A stretch of 64,000 nucleotides of DNA from Cellvibrionaceae bacterium (GCA_028281575.1 JANQJP010000009.1:1-64000); one strand, 5' to 3'. Counted from the stretch's first letter, positions 17,808 through 27,391 are shown. Numbers and translations: made by a program. The notes: generated by a model not told the origin, from the letters alone.

Positions 17808-18239
17808 TTACTCGATATCATCCCATATCGAAAAATCGGCGTATTCATCTTCACCACCGCGGACACCGTCCGCCCCCAGACTATAAACATCATAGGGGCG
17901 CGCTTCTGCCGGACTAATATATTGATAAGGATTTCCCCATGGGTCCTTGGGCATCTTGTCGAGATAACCACTCCAATTGCGCGGCTTCGGGTCCGTTTCC
18001 GGCTCTGAGACCAGCGCTTCAATACCTTGCTCGGTTGTTGGAAAGATAAAGTTTTCGGTCTTGTACATCGTGAGTGCGGTTTTGATTCCCGAGAAATCGG
18101 TAGCTAAACGCGTCTTATAGCCCTGAGTAAGTGCGCCAATCACATTTGGCGCCACAACCGCTGCCAACATACCGATGATGACCAGCACCACCATAATCTC
18201 AATTAAACTAAAACCCTTTGATAGAGTATGTTTTTTCAT
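17808..18239 (-). CDS. gspG: Type II secretion major pseudopilin GspG
   Basis: 143 residues from the ATG after GAGGAG; a longer in-frame start at 18260 is less likely. The leader MKKHTLSKG precedes FSLIEIMVVLVIIGMLAAVV. The C-terminus has the calcium-binding major pseudopilin loop (YSLGADGVRGGEDEYADFSIWD, given here as its key Gly and Asp residues). This is the main subunit of the piston that pushes exoproteins through GspD. Confidence 0.95.
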   Translation of the reverse strand: MKKHTLSKGFSLIEIMVVLVIIGMLAAVVAPNVIGALTQGYKTRLATDFSGIKTALTMYKTENFIFPTTEQGIEALVSEPETDPKPRNWSGYLDKMPKDPWGNPYQYISPAEARPYDVYSLGADGVRGGEDEYADFSIWDDIE

Positions 18240-18265
18240 AAGCTCCTCACTTAAATCCACGCCGA

Positions 18266-19495
18266 CTATAAGTTGGCAATATTATTCATTTGGAATATCG
18301 GTAACAGAATGGCCATAACGATAAAACCGATAATCGCCGCCATCGTCAGAATCATCGCCGGTTCCAACAAACTCAATGCGGCATTCACCGAAAACTGCAA
18401 CTCTCGCTCTTGATTACGGGCAGCGTAATTCAGCTGTTCGGGCAGCTTTCCGTTGGCTTCACCACTGGCGGCCATTTGGGTCAATAGGGGTGGAAAGACA
18501 TCCACCTGATCAAGCGCTTTGTTAAGGCTACTACCCTCCTGCACCATCACCGCGATACGTGAACTGGCGTCGCGAAGCACACGATTATTAAGCACCTGTG
18601 CCGCGATTCTAAGTGCTTCGAGCAGCGGCACTCCACTCTGCGACAACAAGCCCAGGGTGCTGGCATAGCGCGCCGTTTCCGACTGCAAAATAAAGCCCCC
18701 AATGATGGGCAGGCGCAGCTGGGTTGCGTGCCACTTTTTACGCCTGGACTCTTCCCTGAACGCCCAAACTGCTAAGAAGATCAAGCCAACGAATGCGAAA
18801 AGCATCAGCAAACCGTAATTCGAGATGGCATTGCTGAGGCCAATCAAAACTTGCGTAACAAAGGGCAGCTCGCGTTTATTGTTTTCAAAAATACCGACCA
18901 GCTCGGGCACTACCGCGACCATCATCAGCCATACGATACCTACAGTCACCAGCAACATCACGATCGGGTAAATCATTGCAGACTTGAGCTTGTGTGCCGT
19001 TTCCTGGCTGCGCTCGGTATACTCGGCCAACTGCTCCAGCACGGGGCCGAGATAGCCAGAACTCTCACCAGCACGAATCATCGCGCGGTAGAGGTTATTG
19101 AATACTCGCGGCAGTTCGGCCATTGCCTGGGCGAGACTCAAACCCTCCACAACTCGTGAACGCACTTGCAAAACAATACTTTTCACCGCAGGTTTACGCG
19201 TTTGCTTGGCTGCTGCAGCGAGGACTTCATCGAGAGGTAATCCGGATTGCACCAGCGATGCGAGCTGACGTGTAAACAGCGATAAATCCCGGGAATTCAT
19301 TCGCGGACCGCCAAAGCTAAATGAGGCGCTGTTTGCACTCGCCTGAGCAACTTTCGACCGGACCGTTTTCACGTCGAGAGGCTTTAAATCGCGACCGCGC
19401 AATTGCGTGCGCACCTGACGCTCAGAGTCACCCTCTAAAACGCCTTTCACTTTTTTACCGCGGGCGTCCAGCGCCTGATAACTGTATGCCGGCAC
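18266..19495 (-). CDS. gspF: Type II secretion inner-membrane protein GspF
   Basis: 409 residues. Two T2SSF domains (about 70-195 and 275-397) are separated by transmembrane helices near 170-193 and 220-242, with a last helix at 375-398. The N-terminus YSYQALDARGKKVKGVLEGDS is typical, with its central YQALD and G residues. GspF is the platform protein thought to be rotated or moved by GspE. It starts two bases after the gspE stop. Confidence 0.95.
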   Translation of the reverse strand: MPAYSYQALDARGKKVKGVLEGDSERQVRTQLRGRDLKPLDVKTVRSKVAQASANSASFSFGGPRMNSRDLSLFTRQLASLVQSGLPLDEVLAAAAKQTRKPAVKSIVLQVRSRVVEGLSLAQAMAELPRVFNNLYRAMIRAGESSGYLGPVLEQLAEYTERSQETAHKLKSAMIYPIVMLLVTVGIVWLMMVAVVPELVGIFENNKRELPFVTQVLIGLSNAISNYGLLMLFAFVGLIFLAVWAFREESRRKKWHATQLRLPIIGGFILQSETARYASTLGLLSQSGVPLLEALRIAAQVLNNRVLRDASSRIAVMVQEGSSLNKALDQVDVFPPLLTQMAASGEANGKLPEQLNYAARNQERELQFSVNAALSLLEPAMILTMAAIIGFIVMAILLPIFQMNNIANL

Positions 19496-19497
19496 GC

Positions 19498-20964
19498 TTA
19501 TGCTACCGCGGTCACCCGCAGCACCTCTTCAACACTGGTGACGCCATTGACAACCTTGTCTCGCCCATCGTCGAAAATAGACTGACTATGCTCGCGCGCA
19601 TAGTTGAGCATCGCTTGCTCACCCGCGCCTTCGTGGATAAGCAGGCGCAGCTGATCATCGACGGGAATGAGTTCGTAAATACCTGTACGCCCACGATAGC
19701 CAGTGTAATTACACTTTTCACAGCCGACCGCGGCATGAACAATCGTGCCCTTGGGAATGCCCAGGCGCACACACTCTGACTCGGTGGCCTCGTGGGGTTT
19801 TTTACACTCACTACACAGAAGTCGCACCAGGCGCTGCGCCATCAACGCATCGAGGCTCGAGGACAATAAGAAGGGTTCGACCCCCATATCGTGTAAGCGC
19901 GTCACTGCACCGATTGCAGTATTAGTATGCAGCGTCGACAACACCAGGTGACCCGTAAGACTCGCCTGCACAGCGATGGACGCGGTTTCCGTATCCCGAA
20001 TCTCACCAATCATGACAACATCCGGGTCCTGCCGCAGAATTGCGCGAAGGCCACGAGCAAAGGTCATCTCCACTTTGGTATTCACTTGCGTCTGACCGAT
20101 ACCGGGTAGTAGATATTCGATTGGATCCTCTACTGTAAGGATATTTCGCTCACGGGTGTTCAGAAAGCTTAGACCCGCGTAGAGCGATGTTGTCTTACCC
20201 GAACCCGTCGGTCCCGTCACAAGGATAATGCCGTGAGGTTTATGCAAGGCACTTTCAAAACGCTGCTGCACTATTTGCGGCATATTTAACTGACCGAGGC
20301 TCAACTGTCCTGAGGCTTGGTCCAATACCCGCAATACAACGCGTTCGCCGTGAGCAGAGGGAATGGTAGACACGCGGATATCCACCGCGTGACCGGCAAT
20401 TTTGACCGAGATGCGGCCGTCTTGCGGCACGCGCTTTTCCGCAATATCCAGCCGCGCCATCACCTTCAACCGCGATACCAATAAGGGCGCCAGTTGGGCC
20501 TTGGGCGACAGCACTTCGCTCAGCACACCGTCTGTGCGAAAACGGATAGAGACACGATCCTCAAAAGGCTCAACGTGAATATCCGAGGCTTTCTCTTGAA
20601 TCGCCTGAGAGATAATGGCATTGATCAAACGAATAACGGGTGCATCGTCTTCGCTGGAAAGCAGTTCACCGTCGTCAAGATCCTCGGCGAGCTGGGTTAA
20701 ATCAAACTCAGCACCCATGTCTTCGACCGCTTGCTGCGCTTCGCCATCATTGCTCTGATAGGCTTTAGTCAAACGCGCCTGAAAGCTGTCGTCGTCAAGC
20801 AATTCTAATTCGTAGGCGCGGCCAAGGTGACGCCGTAACTCGATAAGCGTGTGTGCGCTGACATTTTCTTTGTGAAGCACGATGCCATCTTCAACCATCA
20901 CACCATGCGTCGATGCGAACGAAAAGGGTAGCCGCGTATGCTGCAGCGCAACCTCATCACTCAC
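19498..20964 (-). CDS. gspE: Type II secretion ATPase GspE
   Basis: 488 residues. The N1E domain that binds GspL (about 1-100) precedes the ATPase core with Walker A GPTGSGKTTS, the Asp and His boxes, and Walker B LRQDPDVVMIGEIRD. The C-terminal tetracysteine zinc motif (CSEC...CEKC) is complete. It overlaps gspD by eight bases. It hydrolyses ATP in the cytoplasm to drive pseudopilus assembly. Confidence 0.96.
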   Translation of the reverse strand: MSDEVALQHTRLPFSFASTHGVMVEDGIVLHKENVSAHTLIELRRHLGRAYELELLDDDSFQARLTKAYQSNDGEAQQAVEDMGAEFDLTQLAEDLDDGELLSSEDDAPVIRLINAIISQAIQEKASDIHVEPFEDRVSIRFRTDGVLSEVLSPKAQLAPLLVSRLKVMARLDIAEKRVPQDGRISVKIAGHAVDIRVSTIPSAHGERVVLRVLDQASGQLSLGQLNMPQIVQQRFESALHKPHGIILVTGPTGSGKTTSLYAGLSFLNTRERNILTVEDPIEYLLPGIGQTQVNTKVEMTFARGLRAILRQDPDVVMIGEIRDTETASIAVQASLTGHLVLSTLHTNTAIGAVTRLHDMGVEPFLLSSSLDALMAQRLVRLLCSECKKPHEATESECVRLGIPKGTIVHAAVGCEKCNYTGYRGRTGIYELIPVDDQLRLLIHEGAGEQAMLNYAREHSQSIFDDGRDKVVNGVTSVEEVLRVTAVA

Positions 20965-22972
20965 GACCGTCTCCCTCGCTTATTTCGGCTTCAGCTTCAG
21001 TTTCTTCGCTTTTCTCGCGACCGAGTTTTAGATCGTGAACGGAAATATCAGGTAAGACCGGCACATTTGCATCATCCATAAGCGGCAGGCCCTGCTCTTC
21101 GTGGCGTAGCTGTAATTGACGCATCTGATGATACTTCTCTGCTGTGGCGGCATTCATAATGTCGTCTTCACGAACGATCTGAGCGCGCAGGAACACCATC
21201 AAATTTGTTTTCCCAACTGTGGTTGTTTGATATTTAAATAGGTAACCAAGAATTGGAATAGACCCAAGCACGGGAACTTTTTGCGTAGTCTCATCGGCCT
21301 CTTCCTGCATCAGACCACCGAGTACAACAATTTCACCGTCAATCGCCATGATCTGTGTGGTGATTTTCGACTTGCGGGTGATAATGCCGCCATTCGCAGC
21401 GGGCGTGTTGTCGATTGCGGAGACTTCCTGCTCAATATCCAAGAGCACCTTATTGCCCTCGTTTACCTGTGGTGTCACCTTCAGCTTGATGCCCACATCT
21501 TCGCGTTGAAACGTCGTAAACGGGTTACCAATATTGCCGGTGTTGCCCGGCGACGAGAAACTGCCTGTGGCAAACGGCACTTCCTGACCTGTGGAGAACT
21601 CGGCTTCGTGATTGTCCATGGTCAGCAAGGTGGGCGTGGATAGAATGTTCGCTTTGCTGCTGCTATCGAGGGCACGAATAATCGCGAGAAAGTTTTCATC
21701 GCCATTGATGCCAGCCAAACCCAAGGTTGAGCCCGGAATGGATGCGATGCCAGTGGCCAGGGTTTCGATACCCTCGTTGTCGCCAACCAGGCCCTGGGAT
21801 ACCCCTAAGCTCGTGCCACTCGCACCGCGAGAAGCGCCACCAAAAACACCCTGGTCTTCGTTTGAAAACAGCCACTCGGTGCCAAACTCTTCGCCATCAT
21901 TAATGTTCAGTTCAACAATAATCGCCTCAACCAGAACCTGCGCTCGTCGGATATCGAGTCGCTCTACAACCGCGAGCAGTGACTTGAGCGTATCGCCCTC
22001 TGCGGTGATAAGCAGGGCATTGGTGGCTTCGTCAGCCTCAACAGTCGCTGCATTTGCCGAATTTGCTTTTTCGCCGCCGGGACCGAGCTTGGCGATATTC
22101 TGTGCTACTTTGGTCAGTACTTCGGCAGCCTTGGTGGCATCGGCGTATTCGAGATAAATCACTCGGACATTGCCCGTTTGCGGCTGAGGTCTATCTAATT
22201 TGGCAATCAGCGACTTGGCGCGTTCGCGCTGTAAATCCTCTCCGGCAAGCAAAATCGCGTTGTTGCGCTTGTCAGCAACCATTTTTAGCGCGTTGGCTAA
22301 ACCGGCCGCCTGCTTGTCCTGCCCATTGAGCTTGGTCAAGGTCGTGACCATTTCCTCGGCCTCGGAGAAGCGTAATTGCACAACTTCGGTTGTCGGTACA
22401 GCCTGCGTATCAATCTTTTTGATCACCCGACGAATGCGGTCAATATTCGCTTTTGAATCCGTAATAATAATAGAGTTGCTACCATCGTGATGCGCCAGAT
22501 TGGCATTAGTGGAAACCATGGGCCGCAGCGCCGCGAGTAATTTAGCGGCAGATATATTTTTCGCGGCGATGACGTCGGTCACAATTTCATGCAAGCCACT
22601 TTCGTTAGAGGCGTCGGCAACTGGAGAAGACCGGGCTTCCTTAATTGGAATTACTTTCGCTACATCACCTACTTCGACAACGGTAAAGTTGGACAACTCG
22701 AGCACGGATCTGAACAGCTCGTATAATTCATCCTTGGTCATCGCGTTATCGTTCGTCATGATCTTAACCTTGCCCTTCACCGCAGGGTCAATGACCATCG
22801 TTTTGCCCGTCGCCGTGGCAACGGTCTGAATAAACTTCACGATATCCAGTTCGTTTGAACCGATCGTGTAGGTGGGTTCCGGTTGGGTCTGAGCGTTTAG
22901 CACTGAGGCAAAAATTAAGGTCGCCGCAGCCAGAAGAGACTTGATACTTACTTTTCTTTTTGGTTTTAACAC
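20957..22972 (-). CDS. gspD: Type II secretion outer-membrane secretin GspD
   Basis: 671 residues. The signal peptide (about 1-27) is followed by the N0, N1, N2 and N3 periplasmic domains and the secretin domain (about 440-610, with VPFATGSFSSP, a gate-region GNIGNPFTTF and VPVLGSIPILGYLF). The C-terminus is charged and presumably includes the S-domain, but no pilotin gene is nearby. It forms the multimeric outer-membrane channel. Confidence 0.96.
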   Translation of the reverse strand: MLKPKRKVSIKSLLAAATLIFASVLNAQTQPEPTYTIGSNELDIVKFIQTVATATGKTMVIDPAVKGKVKIMTNDNAMTKDELYELFRSVLELSNFTVVEVGDVAKVIPIKEARSSPVADASNESGLHEIVTDVIAAKNISAAKLLAALRPMVSTNANLAHHDGSNSIIITDSKANIDRIRRVIKKIDTQAVPTTEVVQLRFSEAEEMVTTLTKLNGQDKQAAGLANALKMVADKRNNAILLAGEDLQRERAKSLIAKLDRPQPQTGNVRVIYLEYADATKAAEVLTKVAQNIAKLGPGGEKANSANAATVEADEATNALLITAEGDTLKSLLAVVERLDIRRAQVLVEAIIVELNINDGEEFGTEWLFSNEDQGVFGGASRGASGTSLGVSQGLVGDNEGIETLATGIASIPGSTLGLAGINGDENFLAIIRALDSSSKANILSTPTLLTMDNHEAEFSTGQEVPFATGSFSSPGNTGNIGNPFTTFQREDVGIKLKVTPQVNEGNKVLLDIEQEVSAIDNTPAANGGIITRKSKITTQIMAIDGEIVVLGGLMQEEADETTQKVPVLGSIPILGYLFKYQTTTVGKTNLMVFLRAQIVREDDIMNAATAEKYHQMRQLQLRHEEQGLPLMDDANVPVLPDISVHDLKLGREKSEETEAEAEISEGDGRE

Positions 22973-22975
22973 TGA

Positions 22976-23929
22976 CTAATCGCTCGCTGAATCCAAACTA
23001 ACATTGATATAAACCGTTTCCTCACCCCGCTGCACTTCGAGGTCCGCAGTGGTTGCACTTTTTAACTGCTGGTAGTTATCCCTGATCGCCTGTGGTGTAT
23101 CTATGGGGATGCCATTCACCGAAGTAACGATATCATTGGCCTTTAAACCCAGGCGCTCAAACAACTCCTTGTTTTTACCCGGTCTGATACGAAAACCCAA
23201 CATTTGGCCGTTTTCACGGTGAACGCTAAAGCGCACCACGTCGCTGATAGATTTCGGGACTTCAGAGGCCTTTATTTTTGACTGAATTTGCGTGGGCGCA
23301 GGAGCACCACGCCCAGACACTTCGTCATCACGATCGACTGAACTGGAATACGAATACTTCACCTTAAAGTCGGCTTCGGAATAAAGCCACAGCGACTCGT
23401 ACTTGCCATTATTATTTAAAATTACGCGATCGCTGAGAATTTTTGCCAGGGTAACATTGGCGCCAACGGGCAATTTATCGTCAATTTGATAAATATCCTG
23501 CTCGCTCCCTTTTGCAATAATAGCAGTGGATTCCTCATTTATATTACTGGCGAGCACACCTACCAAACCGAGATTCAATTGGGTTTTGGCGGCGTTATTT
23601 TCTATGCCCGGTTTTATTTCCTGTTTGGGAGGAAGTTCAACCTCGAGCGTACCCTCGCCAAAAATTTGTTCCCGCTGGAGTTCGATCAAATCAATCGTAT
23701 ATTCCGACGTAGCGTTTTCAACAACCGTTTGCACCGCCAACACGGGTGGTACAGGAAGCTCTGGCGCGGGAAATAGGGTCCACACGAGACGCGCCAGGCT
23801 ATGGCACAGCCAAAGCAACGCAACAACTACCAATAGCTGTCGCCAAAAACTCAGAGGCAGGCGGCTTAACTGCGCACTTAATGCACGATAACGCTGCTCT
23901 AACGAACTTATCATTGCCTGTTCGGCCAT
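22976..23929 (-). CDS. gspC: Type II secretion protein GspC
   Basis: 317 residues. One transmembrane helix (about 28-50) is followed by the homology-region domain (about 95-185), which contacts the N0 domain of GspD, and a C-terminal PDZ domain (about 220-315, LGLKANDIVTSVNGIPIDT). It is the first gene of the gspC-N operon. PDZ-bearing GspC is typical of non-Xps systems. Confidence 0.93.
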   Translation of the reverse strand: MAEQAMISSLEQRYRALSAQLSRLPLSFWRQLLVVVALLWLCHSLARLVWTLFPAPELPVPPVLAVQTVVENATSEYTIDLIELQREQIFGEGTLEVELPPKQEIKPGIENNAAKTQLNLGLVGVLASNINEESTAIIAKGSEQDIYQIDDKLPVGANVTLAKILSDRVILNNNGKYESLWLYSEADFKVKYSYSSSVDRDDEVSGRGAPAPTQIQSKIKASEVPKSISDVVRFSVHRENGQMLGFRIRPGKNKELFERLGLKANDIVTSVNGIPIDTPQAIRDNYQQLKSATTADLEVQRGEETVYINVSLDSASD

Positions 23930-24354
23930 GCGTTGTTTACCTATGTATCACTGATACCGTCAAAAATTGCCTGGCGATTGCATCGATATGAGTAACCGAC
24001 AAATATTAATAGCTTCAGAAAAACTCACTGGCCAGTAGGTGGAGGGAGTATATGGCTGTCACAAACCAAGCGGCTAAATAAGCCATTATTTTATGAACCT
24101 ATTATTAAAGGCCGCTAGGGCCTGTCAACATTAATTCGTGTTAACAGGCGTTAGTTTACCTATGCTCGGGCCCGAATCCTACGCCCCTTACCTCAATTGG
24201 CTCAATCAATGCCATCTAAATGGATATATTTTCCTATTTTAGTGCTCTTAAAACACGTTGAAACGTTGCTTTGACAAGAAATCAAGCCTTGATATCCCGT
24301 CGAGTGAAGGTATTCTTAGCCAAATTCAGATCCATGTGAAACAAATCAGATTTT
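23930..24354. other. 425-base intergenic region upstream of gsp operon
   Basis: No gene is supported. The region must hold the promoter of gspC on the minus strand and that of the 24355 gene on the plus strand, but I see no convincing -35/-10 pair. It contains a palindromic repeat at 24115-24154 and short GGCT/AGCC and AGCGGC/GCCGCT hairpins at about 24070-24116. Confidence 0.4.
24115..24154. repeat. Palindromic double copy of TAGGGCCTGTT repeat
   Basis: The left arm CTAGGGCCTGTCAACA and right arm TGTTAACAGGCGTTAG are inverted copies with three mismatches over 16 bases and an eight-base spacer. Each arm matches the dispersed motif found singly elsewhere in the window. The layout resembles two insertion-sequence ends joined into a miniature element, possibly an IS5-group derivative. 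That identity is inferred. Confidence 0.55.
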
Positions 24355-24654
24355 ATGTCCGACGTTTTTGTGCTTCGCAACCAATCAGGTGCATTTCTCA
24401 ATAAATCGCACGAGTGGGTGAGTGCTGGCGATAGCAAGACACTCTTCCGCTCTGTGCGCAAAGATGACGTTATCAACGAAAAAGTTGAATTGACCGTTAA
24501 ACAACCTGAGCTTCGTATTCAGGTTGTTGTCGCCCAACAAGCCGATAACGGGCGTATTTTCATAGACGATGTCGACTGCCTGCCAAAAGCCGAATCGACG
24601 GAAACTGACGGTGAATTGATGTCTGCAAATGACGCGGACTGCAAAATTGTTTAA
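24355..24654 (+). CDS. Small conserved-looking protein upstream of gshA
   Basis: 99 residues, with no signal peptide and no membrane segment. The N-terminus (LRNQSGAFLNKSHEWVSAGD) recalls small proteins that describe a display or lookup unit; central residues are Trp22 and an Asp/Lys-rich loop. The C-terminal half alternates charged residues. I do not recognise a family. It ends 30 bases before gshA on the same strand, so the two are probably cotranscribed. The ribosome site before its ATG is weak. Confidence 0.6.
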   Translation: MSDVFVLRNQSGAFLNKSHEWVSAGDSKTLFRSVRKDDVINEKVELTVKQPELRIQVVVAQQADNGRIFIDDVDCLPKAESTETDGELMSANDADCKIV

Positions 24655-24683
24655 AGCCCAACATACGCCAGCGAGCAATCCGC

Positions 24684-26273
24684 GTGTTTGAACTCGATAA
24701 CATTCCATTCGAGCTGGCGGAACGCGCAAACGCACCATTGCTCACCGGTATTCTCCGGGGAATCGAACGCGAAGCTTTAAGGGTTGACGCTGAAGGTAAT
24801 CTGTCCGTGCGTCCACACCCCCGGTCGTTGGGTTCAGCGCTTAGCCACCCAATGATTACCACCGACTTTAGTGAAGCGCTGCTCGAATTTATTACCCCCC
24901 CGACTCACCGCATCGAAGACCTTTTTTTTCATCTAGACAATATTCACCGATTTACACTCGACCAATTAGATGGCGAAATACTATGGACAAGCAGCATGCC
25001 CTGCCTGCTGCCGGCAAACGAAAATGATATCCCCGTCGCGCAATACGGCAGTTCCAACAACGGCATGATGAAAACCGTATATCGCCTGGGTCTCGGACAC
25101 CGATACGGAAGGGCCATGCAAACCGTCGCGGGTATTCACTACAACTTTTCTCTCCCAAATGCTTTTTGGGCGCATTTTCACACAAAGGAAAACAGCCTGC
25201 TAAGCCTGGAAGAATATAAAAATCAGCGCTATTTCGCGATGATTCGCAATTTTCGCAGACATTTCTGGCTGCTTATTTTGCTTTTCGGCGCTTCGCCCGC
25301 AATGTGCAGTAGCTTTGTTGGCGAGCGTAATCATGCGTTGGAAGTATTTCCGGGCAATAAAGCGCTCTACCTGCCCTACGCCACCTCGCTGCGTATGGGT
25401 GACTTGGGTTATCAAAGCAACGCGCAAGAATCCCTTTTTGTTTGCTACAACCAGAAAGAGACCTATATTCAAACCCTAAGCCGGGCCATTCTCACACCTT
25501 ATCAAGGCTACAAACAGATCGGCTTGCGCGACGCCACCGGAGCCTATCGCCAACTCGGCGAAGGTTTACTGCAAATCGAAAACGAGTTTTACAGTGCGAT
25601 ACGACCGAAGCGCAGCGCCCAACCTGGGGAGACCGCGCTTATGGCGCTCAAGCGACGAGGCGTGGAATATATAGAAGTCCGCTGTCTGGACATCGACCCG
25701 TTTAACCCACTGGGCATTAGCCCCGAACATGTCGCATTCTTAGATACTTTCTTGCTTTATTGTGCGCTGAAGGAAAGCGCGCTGGCGAATAACAGCGAAT
25801 TTAAAATGGTTCTGAGCAATCAAAAGACCATAGTGAACCGCGGTCGAGAGCCAGGTATCACACTGGAGCACCCTGAATTTGGTGAGCTTGCCGTCGATAC
25901 TTGGGCCAAGGCACTGCTTGCGGCAATGGAACCTGTAGCCAACCTGCTCGATACAGCCTTTGAGTCAGATAACTATTCACGCGCGCTGACTAAACAGCGT
26001 ATGTGCACCGATGATCTTTCACTAACACCCTCCGCCCGCCTGCTAACAGCGCTGGAAAGCAGCGATAAAGGTTATGCTGAAATGTCACTCGCACTTTCGC
26101 ACAACAATAACCAGCAACTGCGTGAACAGGCGCTCGATGATCAGCATATGATGAAATTTCGGGCAATTGCCGAAGAATCACTGGCAGAACAGACGGCCAT
26201 CGAAGCCAATACCTCTCTAAGCTTCGACAAATTCTTGGCAGAGTATTTTAAGCAATATCAAACGCTTTTATAG
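24684..26273 (+). CDS. gshA: Glutamate-cysteine ligase (GshA, gammaproteobacterial type)
   Basis: 529 residues, close to the 518 of E. coli GshA. The enzyme joins Glu and Cys with ATP, the first step of glutathione synthesis, in the cytoplasm. Conserved stretches include GIEREALRV, ITTDFSEALLEFITP, QYGSSNNGMMKTVYR, the HYNFSLP motif and YIEVRCLDIDPF. The start is GTG with a weak ribosome site; the following FELDNIPFELAERANAPLL aligns with the usual N-terminus. The window also holds a glutathione-dependent reductase at its left end. Confidence 0.95.
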   Translation: MFELDNIPFELAERANAPLLTGILRGIEREALRVDAEGNLSVRPHPRSLGSALSHPMITTDFSEALLEFITPPTHRIEDLFFHLDNIHRFTLDQLDGEILWTSSMPCLLPANENDIPVAQYGSSNNGMMKTVYRLGLGHRYGRAMQTVAGIHYNFSLPNAFWAHFHTKENSLLSLEEYKNQRYFAMIRNFRRHFWLLILLFGASPAMCSSFVGERNHALEVFPGNKALYLPYATSLRMGDLGYQSNAQESLFVCYNQKETYIQTLSRAILTPYQGYKQIGLRDATGAYRQLGEGLLQIENEFYSAIRPKRSAQPGETALMALKRRGVEYIEVRCLDIDPFNPLGISPEHVAFLDTFLLYCALKESALANNSEFKMVLSNQKTIVNRGREPGITLEHPEFGELAVDTWAKALLAAMEPVANLLDTAFESDNYSRALTKQRMCTDDLSLTPSARLLTALESSDKGYAEMSLALSHNNNQQLREQALDDQHMMKFRAIAEESLAEQTAIEANTSLSFDKFLAEYFKQYQTLL

Positions 26274-26296
26274 CGCTTAACGCGGGGATACCTGCG

Positions 26297-26329
26297 GCTG
26301 TTTAATGCCAGGTAAAGGCATTAAACAGC
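26297..26329. terminator. Hairpin at gshA / FliL-like convergent ends
   Basis: GCTGTTTAATGCC pairs perfectly with GGCATTAAACAGC across a seven-base loop. The stem contains the last codons and the stop of the minus-strand FliL-like gene (TAA at 26304-26302). It lies 24 bases after the gshA stop. It could terminate gshA transcription, although a T-run is missing. Confidence 0.5.
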
Positions 26330-26730
26330 ACATCGACAACCTTCTCTTCCTCAATACCGTCTTCCGCGGCTAAAACACTGCGAACTTCGGCAAGTGCCGC
26401 TGCACGCATGGCTTCACGCCCCTCCTGCGACTCCAGCGTCTCGTTTGTTTGGGCAGCGAAAACCATCACCAGGTTGTTGCGGATAAATGGCATATGGTGA
26501 CGCACAGAATTTGCAGCGTCAGAATCCGCCAGGCGCAGAGTCACATCAGCTTTGAGAAAATGGCGTTTACCTACGCCACCATAATTGACAACAAACTGCG
26601 GCTTTAGCGGTATGTAGATCGAGGGAACCGCAGACTCCGCTTCTTCTCCAGCTTCCTCTTTCTCTTCTTCAGCGAAGGCGGACGACGAAGACCATAGAAA
26701 TAACATTAAAAAAAGTGTTAGCAATCTCAC
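26302..26730 (-). CDS. FliL-family protein, orphan
   Basis: 142 residues. A cleavable-looking signal (about 1-20) and an acidic Glu/Ala stretch precede a FliL-type domain (about 38-142) with YIPLKPQFVVNY, KADVTLRL and the C-terminal DVLFNAFTWH. True FliL is anchored beside the flagellar stator, but no flagellar gene is near and the anchor here looks like a signal peptide. It may modulate another stator, and a TolQR-type motor cluster exists in the window. That link is inferred. Confidence 0.8.
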   Translation of the reverse strand: MRLLTLFLMLFLWSSSSAFAEEEKEEAGEEAESAVPSIYIPLKPQFVVNYGGVGKRHFLKADVTLRLADSDAANSVRHHMPFIRNNLVMVFAAQTNETLESQEGREAMRAAALAEVRSVLAAEDGIEEEKVVDVLFNAFTWH

Positions 26731-26807
26731 GACAAATACCTAAAAATGTGTTTTACCAAAAGCATAGACCACGACAAAAGCGATTTAAAACCCGTTCAAA
26801 TTATTGA

Positions 26808-26831
26808 GCTAGTTAGTGTAAACAGGCCCTG
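26808..26831 (-). repeat. Dispersed TAGGGCCTGTT-type repeat copy
   Basis: Minus strand reads CAGGGCCTGTTTACACTAAC. It sits about 50 bases upstream of dsbB, between it and the divergent FliL-like gene, so it may overlap the dsbB promoter. It keeps the GGGCCTGTT core and the ACACTAA flank of the other copies. Confidence 0.5.
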
Positions 26832-26884
26832 GATCACGGATAATCTCAACCGTGCTTTTCATTTATTTTGGCAGACAGTTATCT

Positions 26885-27391
26885 ATGTTCCCCCCCAGCA
26901 TCCGTATAAGTTTTTTTATCATCGCCTTTGCCTGCTTTGCGGCAACGGTAGCCGCCCTCATTATGCAATACGGTTTCGATATGGAACCTTGCCCGTTGTG
27001 CATTAGCCAACGGATCTTTGTCATATTGGTGGGCATTACCGCGCTATTAGGCGGCATTTTTGGATTATCGCGGCTTGGCTCACGGCTCGCGTCGCTATTC
27101 GGTATCGTGTTCGCATTTATCGGCGGCTCAATTTCGGCGAGGCACGTTTGGATTCAAAACCTCCCCGAAGATCAGGTGCCACTGTGTGGGCCAGGTTTAG
27201 CCTATATGTTCGAGACCCGCCCCTTTTTTGACGCACTGGGTTTACTTTTTAAAGGTGACGGCCACTGCGCAGATGTTAGTTTTAGCTTTCTGGGCTTGAC
27301 CATTCCGGGCTGGACCCTGGTATTTTTTATCGCAAACGCAAGTGCACTCATATGGATTGCTGTGCGAAACTTTTTGCCTAGCAATAAGTAA
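26885..27391 (+). CDS. dsbB: Disulfide bond formation protein DsbB/DsbH
   Basis: 168 residues from the chosen ATG; a GTG at 26852 is an in-frame alternative. It has four transmembrane helices. The quinone-proximal CPLC motif is at Cys36 and Cys39, and the second periplasmic loop carries the other Cys pair (PLCGPG and GHCADV). The protein reoxidises DsbA and passes electrons to quinone in the inner membrane. Neighbouring rsd/algQ, FKBP and algP genes reproduce the Pseudomonas aeruginosa dsbH-algQ-fklB-algP order. Confidence 0.92.
   Translation: MFPPSIRISFFIIAFACFAATVAALIMQYGFDMEPCPLCISQRIFVILVGITALLGGIFGLSRLGSRLASLFGIVFAFIGGSISARHVWIQNLPEDQVPLCGPGLAYMFETRPFFDALGLLFKGDGHCADVSFSFLGLTIPGWTLVFFIANASALIWIAVRNFLPSNK

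Noticed and set aside
21612-22157. 181-codon open frame on the plus strand
   Set aside because: It lies antisense inside gspD, is Ser/Ala/Pro-rich as expected from antisense of a GC-biased gene, and has no ribosome site or domain.
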